Assembly (NCBI RefSeq): GCF_900107135.1
Contig: NZ_FNOV01000005.1
Location: 1-64,000 of the forward strand
Length of the DNA stretch: 64,000 bases
From: Hymenobacter psychrophilus
GTDB taxonomy: Bacteria; Bacteroidota; Bacteroidia; Cytophagales; Hymenobacteraceae
Direction of reading: 5' to 3'
Position numbers and translations under genes: made by a program. The notes beneath the pieces are model-generated. The model was not told the origin of the DNA and ran no database searches. It saw only the letters and a program-made list of their open reading frames with translations. Positions 59,784-64,000 of the stretch are shown piece by piece. The number at the start of each line of letters is the position of its first letter. Positions within the stretch are counted from its first letter, which is position 1.

Positions 59784-61940
59784 TTACTTCCTGCCCGCCA
59801 CGGCGGCCCGAATGTCGGCTGGCGAGTCGCGCGGGATGGCGGCCAGTAGCTGTTGGGTGTACGCGTGCCGGGGGTTGGCGTAGATGTCGGCGGCGGGGCC
59901 GCTTTCTACTAGCTGGCCCTGGCGCATAACCAGCAGCCGGTCGCTCATAAACCGGGCCACCGACAGGTCGTGGGTGATGAATAAATACGTGATGCCGAAC
60001 TCGCGTTTGAGGTCGTTGAGCAGGTTGAGCACCTGGGCCTGCACCGACACGTCGAGGGCCGAAACTGACTCATCGCAGATGATGCACTTGGGTTGCAGGG
60101 CCAGGGCGCGGGCAATGCAGATGCGCTGGCGCTGGCCGCCGCTGAACTCGTGGGGGTAGCGCTGGAAGTGCTCCTCGCGCAGGCCCACCGTACGCAGCAA
60201 CTCCAGCACTTTGGCCTTCTGCTGCTCGCCGCTGCCGCCCACACTGTGCACTCGCATGGGCTCCCAGATGGCCTCACCCACCGTAAGCATGGGGTTGAGG
60301 GCAGCGTAGGGGTCCTGGAAAACCATCTGGAAATCGCGCCGCCGCCGCCGCAGGGCTTCGGCCGGCAGCGTGGCCCAATCGTCGCCCCCAAACAGGATGC
60401 GGCCGGCCGTTGGTTCCACCAGCCGCAGCAGCGCCCGGCCCAGCGTCGTCTTACCGCAGCCCGATTCGCCCACCAGCCCGACAGTCTCGCCCGGGTAAAT
60501 AGCGAAGCTCACGCCATCCACGGCCCGCACAAACTCCGGCTTCCGGTTAAAAAATCCCTTGCGAATCGGGAAATATACCTGCAGGTTTTCTACCTGGAGG
60601 AGAGGTTCTGCGGAGCCTAGTGCTCCGGGGTCCGGGGTTTGCCAGGCCGCATCTCCTCCATTCCCTACCGCGCCAGGCGTTCCAGGGTTGAAACCCTGGG
60701 CTACGGAGCGGGGCGCAATAGTAGCGGCAGTTTCCAAGGCTTTGCTTGCTGCTACCTCGCCTCCACTGCCTGTACCGTCGTTTTGCGGCACGCCAGCTAG
60801 CCCAGGGCCTGAGCCCTGGGACGCTGGAGATGCTTGTGGTGTTGGTGTCGTCTGCGAAGCCGCCGCCACCGGGTCGGCAGACAGTGGCAACGGCAGGCCC
60901 GATTCGGCGCTGGGGGCCGATTCGAGGCCGAAATGCGGGATTTCAGGGCGTGAAACAGAATGTTCCACGGGGAACATTTTGGTGGTATCAGTATCACTTG
61001 AAGGGGCCTCACTTGCCTTGGCAGTCATTTCAGCCTCAACTACTTGCGCGGTGGCGCTTTCAGTGGAAATAAAGCCCCCATCGGCCGTTTCACGCATGAA
61101 ATCGGCTACTACGGGAAGTTTTTTGCGGCCTACCGAAAGTTTTGGTCGGCAGGCCAGCAGGCCTTTGGTGTAGGGGTGCTGGGGGTTGGTGAAGATGTCG
61201 AGCACGGAGCCCTGCTCCACTACCCGGCCCCGGTACATCACCAGAATGCGGTCGGCTATTTCGGCCACCACGCCCAGGTCGTGGGTGATGAAGATGACGG
61301 CCGTGTTGTGTTCGCGGCGCAGCTCGTCGATGAGGCGCAACACCTGCGCCTGCACGGTTACGTCGAGGGCCGTGGTGGGCTCGTCGGCGATGAGCAGGGC
61401 GGGGTTGCAGGCCATGGCCATGGCAATCATCACGCGCTGCTTCTGGCCGCCGCTGATTTCGTGGGGGTAGCTGGCGAAGATTTTCTCGGGCCGGGGCAGC
61501 CGGGCCATCGTGAACAGCTCGACGGTTCGGGCGTGGGCTTCCTTTTCGCTTAGGTTGGTGTGCAGCCGCAGGGCCTCCACCACCTGGGGGCCGCAGTGGT
61601 ACACCGGGTTCAGCGAGGTCATGGGCTCCTGAAAAATCATCCCGATATCATTACCCCGCACCTGCCGCAGCTGCGCGTCGCTGAGCGTGAGCAGATCCAC
61701 CTCGCCCAGCGACGCGCTCTGAAACCGGGCTTCGCCACTGGCAATCCGGCCGGGCGGCATCGGCACCAGCCCCATCAGCGCCAGCGAGGTAACCGACTTA
61801 CCCGAGCCCGACTCGCCCACAATGGCCAGCGTTTCGCCCCGGTGTAAATCAAACGAAATGCCCTCCACGGCCCGCGTATTGCCGCGGTGGCTATGAAAAT
61901 CAATGGTCAGGTCGCGGACGGAGAGTATGGGAGCGGGCAT
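59784..61940 (-). CDS. Peptide ABC transporter, two fused ATP-binding domains (DppD-DppF/OppD-OppF-like)
   Basis: 718 residues from the ATG at 61940 ([20 protein letters not shown]). NBD1 (about 1-300): Walker [13 protein letters not shown], signature [18 protein letters not shown], Walker [18 protein letters not shown]2 (about 445-710): [46 protein letters not shown]. The linker (about 300-445) is Ala/Pro/Ser/Thr-rich and contains palindromic repeats and a parS-like word. It energises di/oligopeptide uptake. The permeases are not in the window. The first ATG at 62012 is less typical. Confidence 0.92.
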   Translation of the reverse strand: MPAPILSVRDLTIDFHSHRGNTRAVEGISFDLHRGETLAIVGESGSGKSVTSLALMGLVPMPPGRIASGEARFQSASLGEVDLLTLSDAQLRQVRGNDIGMIFQEPMTSLNPVYHCGPQVVEALRLHTNLSEKEAHARTVELFTMARLPRPEKIFASYPHEISGGQKQRVMIAMAMACNPALLIADEPTTALDVTVQAQVLRLIDELRREHNTAVIFITHDLGVVAEIADRILVMYRGRVVEQGSVLDIFTNPQHPYTKGLLACRPKLSVGRKKLPVVADFMRETADGGFISTESATAQVVEAEMTAKASEAPSSDTDTTKMFPVEHSVSRPEIPHFGLESAPSAESGLPLPLSADPVAAASQTTPTPQASPASQGSGPGLAGVPQNDGTGSGGEVAASKALETAATIAPRSVAQGFNPGTPGAVGNGGDAAWQTPDPGALGSAEPLLQVENLQVYFPIRKGFFNRKPEFVRAVDGVSFAIYPGETVGLVGESGCGKTTLGRALLRLVEPTAGRILFGGDDWATLPAEALRRRRRDFQMVFQDPYAALNPMLTVGEAIWEPMRVHSVGGSGEQQKAKVLELLRTVGLREEHFQRYPHEFSGGQRQRICIARALALQPKCIICDESVSALDVSVQAQVLNLLNDLKREFGITYLFITHDLSVARFMSDRLLVMRQGQLVESGPAADIYANPRHAYTQQLLAAIPRDSPADIRAAVAGRK
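60682..60820. repeat. Two repeat-type palindromes inside the ABC linker
   Basis: CCAGGGTT-GA-AACCCTGG (60682-60699) and CCCAGGGC-CTGA-GCCCTGGG (60801-60820). Both encode linker residues of the ABC protein, near residues 374-420. Confidence 0.75.
60961..60976. other. parS-like word within the ABC linker
   Basis: TGTTCCACGGGGAACA differs from the 51156 site by two bases and has lost the CACGTG centre. It encodes MFPVEH near residue 321. It is reported as weak. Confidence 0.3.
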
Positions 61941-62033
61941 GGGGTAAAGATAACGGGCGCAACACGGCTTGGCCCAACACGCAAACGGCCCGCCATAAGG
62001 CGGGCCGTGCAACTGGTAATTGGCAACCGAAAC

Positions 62034-62693
62034 TTACGCTACTCCTGAAGCCTCCGCGTCGCGGTGGGCCTGGGCGGCTCCCTTGGCGGCGCGCTCTTCT
62101 GCCTCAGCAGCCTCGAAATGCTCGCCGTAGAAACGGTTCTGGAACAATAGAATCAGCGCTACACCCACGAAAATTGCGGCATCAGCAATGTTGAAGATGG
62201 GCCAGAGCGAGAGGTGCGAGCCTCCCACCAGCGGCCAGGTTGAGGGCAAAATGCCTTCGTAGATATCCACATAGAGCATATCAATCACCTGCCCGTGCAG
62301 CCAGGGCGTGGGCGCGCCGAAGGGGGCATTGTTGTAGATAACACCATAGAAAATGGAGTCAATCAGGTTGCCGATGGCGCCGCCCAGAATCAGGGCGATG
62401 CAAACCATGAGGGCATTGGGCGCGTGCTGCTTCCAGAGGCGGTAGATGTAGTAGCTAATGCCCGTTACGGCCACCAGCCGGAACGTGGTGAGCAGCAGCT
62501 TACCATAAGGCTCGGGCAGCTCTACGCCGAAAGCCATGCCCGGATTGAGGGTGTAGTGCAGCTTGAACCAGTCGCCGAACACCGGAATTTCGCCGCCCAT
62601 GCCCATGGGCATGTAGCGGTGCACGGCCCATTTCGAAATTTGGTCGATGACGATGACGAGCAATGCCACCAGGTAATATTTCCAGTACTTCAT
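62034..62693 (-). CDS. lspA: Lipoprotein signal peptidase (signal peptidase II)
   Basis: 219 residues with four helices. The catalytic Asp pair lies in GGAIGNLIDSIFYG and FNIADAAIFVGVALI. It cleaves lipoprotein signal peptides after lipidation; this window encodes several lipobox proteins. The C-terminal about 25 residues are a charged tail (EAAEAEERAAKGAAQAHRD), longer than in E. coli LspA. It precedes ileS on the same strand only after a 263-base gap, so it is not tightly coupled. Confidence 0.94.
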   Translation of the reverse strand: MKYWKYYLVALLVIVIDQISKWAVHRYMPMGMGGEIPVFGDWFKLHYTLNPGMAFGVELPEPYGKLLLTTFRLVAVTGISYYIYRLWKQHAPNALMVCIALILGGAIGNLIDSIFYGVIYNNAPFGAPTPWLHGQVIDMLYVDIYEGILPSTWPLVGGSHLSLWPIFNIADAAIFVGVALILLFQNRFYGEHFEAAEAEERAAKGAAQAHRDAEASGVA

Positions 62694-62914
62694 TTTTCTA
62701 GAACTGAGCGGTGAGAAGGAAGAAGTGAGACCTGGGCTGACAGGCTGTCAGCGTTGGCCTCTCCCTCCTCTCGTGGCACAAAGGGACGAAGATTTTTAGA
62801 CTTGGTCGCTTTGACGGGAATCCCGCCGAATAGCAGGGCAGTATATGTTTCGGAGGGCCATTTATGCCCTTTAAAACCGATTTTCGGGCGCAGCAAATTA
62901 CTTTGTACGCCGAT

Positions 62915-62949
62915 GTGCCAACCGCCGGTTTGGAGACGGCGGTTGGCAC
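62915..62949. terminator. ileS terminator
   Basis: Stem GTGCCAACCGCCG (62915-62927) pairs with 62937-62949, 13 bp, just past the ileS stop at 62957. T tracts are weak. From 62694 to 62914 I see no gene. Confidence 0.7.
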
Positions 62950-62956
62950 CTCAGGC

Positions 62957-64000
62957 TCAGGCAGTTGCCACTTCCAGCTGCGCGGGCACCGAATACTCGT
63001 CGAATTCGAGCATTGTTCCGCCGCTGATTTCCGGGCCGAAATCCAGGCTCAGGGCCTGCACTTCCTCGCGGATATAGTCGCCGAACGACTGCACGGCGGC
63101 TTCCAGCTCGGGCTGCTGGCCCAGGGTCACGCGGATTTTGTCCTGGACTTCCAGGCCGCTGTCCTTGCGCAGGTTCTGGAGGCGGTTTACCAGCTCGCGG
63201 GCCACGCCTTCCTGGCGTAGCTCGTCGGTCAGGGTCACGTCGAGGGCCACGGTGAGGGCGCCATCGGTGGCCACCAGCCAGCCGGGCAAATCCTGGGTGC
63301 GGATTTCCACGTCGTCGGGGGCCAGGGCGTAGGTTTCGCCCTCGATGTCCACGGTCAGCTGACCGGTTTTTTCGAGGGTGCTGATTTCCTCGGCGCTCAT
63401 CTGCTGGATGCGGGCGCCTACTACTTTCAGCTTGGGGCCGTACTGCTGGCCAAGGCGCTTGAAGTTGGGCTTCACCGACTTCACCAGCACACCGCTGGTG
63501 TCGTCGAGGAATTCCACGTGTTTTATGTTCAGCTCGGCGCAAATCAGGTCTTCTACCAGGCCCACCTGCTCGCGGGTGGTATCGTTGAACACCGGCACTA
63601 GGATGCGCTGGAGGGGCTGGCGCACCTTCAGCACCGACTTCTTGCGCAACGAGTGAGTGAGTGAGCTGATGCGCTGGGCCAGGTCCATACGCTCTTCCAA
63701 CGCGGGGTCGATGCGGGTTTCATCGGCCTGCACGAGCAGCGTGAGGTGCACCGATTCGGCGGCGAAGGGGCTGTTTTCGGCCACACCGGCGGCGCGCAGG
63801 CCGTCGGTCATGTTCTTATAAAGCCACTCGCCAAAGAAGGGCGCGATGGGAGCCATGAGCTGGGCCACGGTGGTGAGGCACTCCTGGAGCGTCTCGTAGG
63901 CGGCGCGCTTGTCGGGGGTCAGCTCGCCCTTCCAGAACCGCCGGCGCGAGAGGCGCACGTGCCAGTTGGAAAGCTGGTCGGTCACGAAATCCTGGATGGC
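62957..64000 (-). CDS. ileS: Isoleucyl-tRNA synthetase, C-terminal part (cut by window end)
   Basis: 347 residues are visible; the 5' part lies beyond base 64000 and the frame is open to the edge (A-I-Q-D-F). This is the anticodon-binding and C-terminal region: NWHVRLSRRRFWKGE, IAPFFGEWLYKNM, RKKSVLKVRQPLQRILVPVF and LVNRLQNLRKDSGLEVQDKI. The KMSKS and HIGH motifs are outside the window. The protein charges tRNA-Ile. It ends just before the hairpin at 62915. Confidence 0.93.
   Translation of the reverse strand, partial: AIQDFVTDQLSNWHVRLSRRRFWKGELTPDKRAAYETLQECLTTVAQLMAPIAPFFGEWLYKNMTDGLRAAGVAENSPFAAESVHLTLLVQADETRIDPALEERMDLAQRISSLTHSLRKKSVLKVRQPLQRILVPVFNDTTREQVGLVEDLICAELNIKHVEFLDDTSGVLVKSVKPNFKRLGQQYGPKLKVVGARIQQMSAEEISTLEKTGQLTVDIEGETYALAPDDVEIRTQDLPGWLVATDGALTVALDVTLTDELRQEGVARELVNRLQNLRKDSGLEVQDKIRVTLGQQPELEAAVQSFGDYIREEVQALSLDFGPEISGGTMLEFDEYSVPAQLEVATA

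Overview
The window looks like a chromosomal segment of a GC-rich Bacteroidota bacterium, most likely a Hymenobacter-like member of the Cytophagales. The grounds are: the -7 promoter motif TAnnTTTG, typical of Bacteroidota, found 25-55 bases upstream of many starts; gene families largely confined to that phylum (a PorE-type OmpA protein, DUF4270 and DUF4476 proteins, a split CoaX-to-PpiD envelope cluster, a stand-alone starch-synthase N-domain); and high GC with core genes of that lineage. The species assignment is inference.

Layout. 1-40 is the 5' end of a 16S rRNA gene on the minus strand. It is preceded at 240-700 by a tandem array of near-identical rRNA promoters. 829-6828 (minus) holds a DUF4476 protein, a PorE-like type IX secretion protein and a two-gene Fe-S/membrane module that resembles a split ETF:menaquinone oxidoreductase. 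tRNA-Phe follows at 7010. 7134-12770 holds a J-domain/TPR protein, a holin-like membrane pair ahead of a GGGP-synthase-family gene, an AraC regulator and an acyl-CoA dehydrogenase. 12984-16824 (minus) is panC, panD, a flippase-like membrane protein, a heptose-1-P adenylyltransferase and a membrane zinc protease. 16945-21243 (plus) is a GT5 N-domain protein, a DUF4270 lipoprotein and glmS. 21359-26819 holds ridA, gltX and small or accessory genes.

27038-35098 holds a GH3-family protein, lptB, an M61 peptidase and recJ. 35195-42690 (minus) is an envelope-biogenesis run: coaX, an outer-membrane porin, lptC, a small membrane protein, a PpiD/SurA-type isomerase and a large TPR protein. 42897-50905 holds a pseudouridine synthase with a long RG-rich tail, a DksA-like regulator, ribH, a TPR protein, pdhA, recF, a DUF721 (DciA-like) gene and a thioesterase. 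51150-51800 is an AT-rich island with a consensus chromosomal parS site, a small HTH protein and a dense array of GTTAC/GTAAC motifs. The rest has a glycerophosphodiesterase, rhomboid protease, polyprenyl synthase, TonB-C protein, RNase R, a GIY-YIG gene tightly bracketed by two long palindromes, a fused two-ATPase peptide ABC protein, lspA and the 3' part of ileS.

Most of the window is housekeeping DNA. Its unusual parts are non-coding or at the gene/non-coding boundary: the rRNA promoter array, the parS plus GTTAC array, about ten copies of a palindromic repeat family beginning GTCAT, and the palindrome/GIY-YIG/palindrome cassette at 59245-59763. Coordinates, motif matches and small counts come from reading the sequence by hand. 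Family names come from recognising motifs, not from a search.
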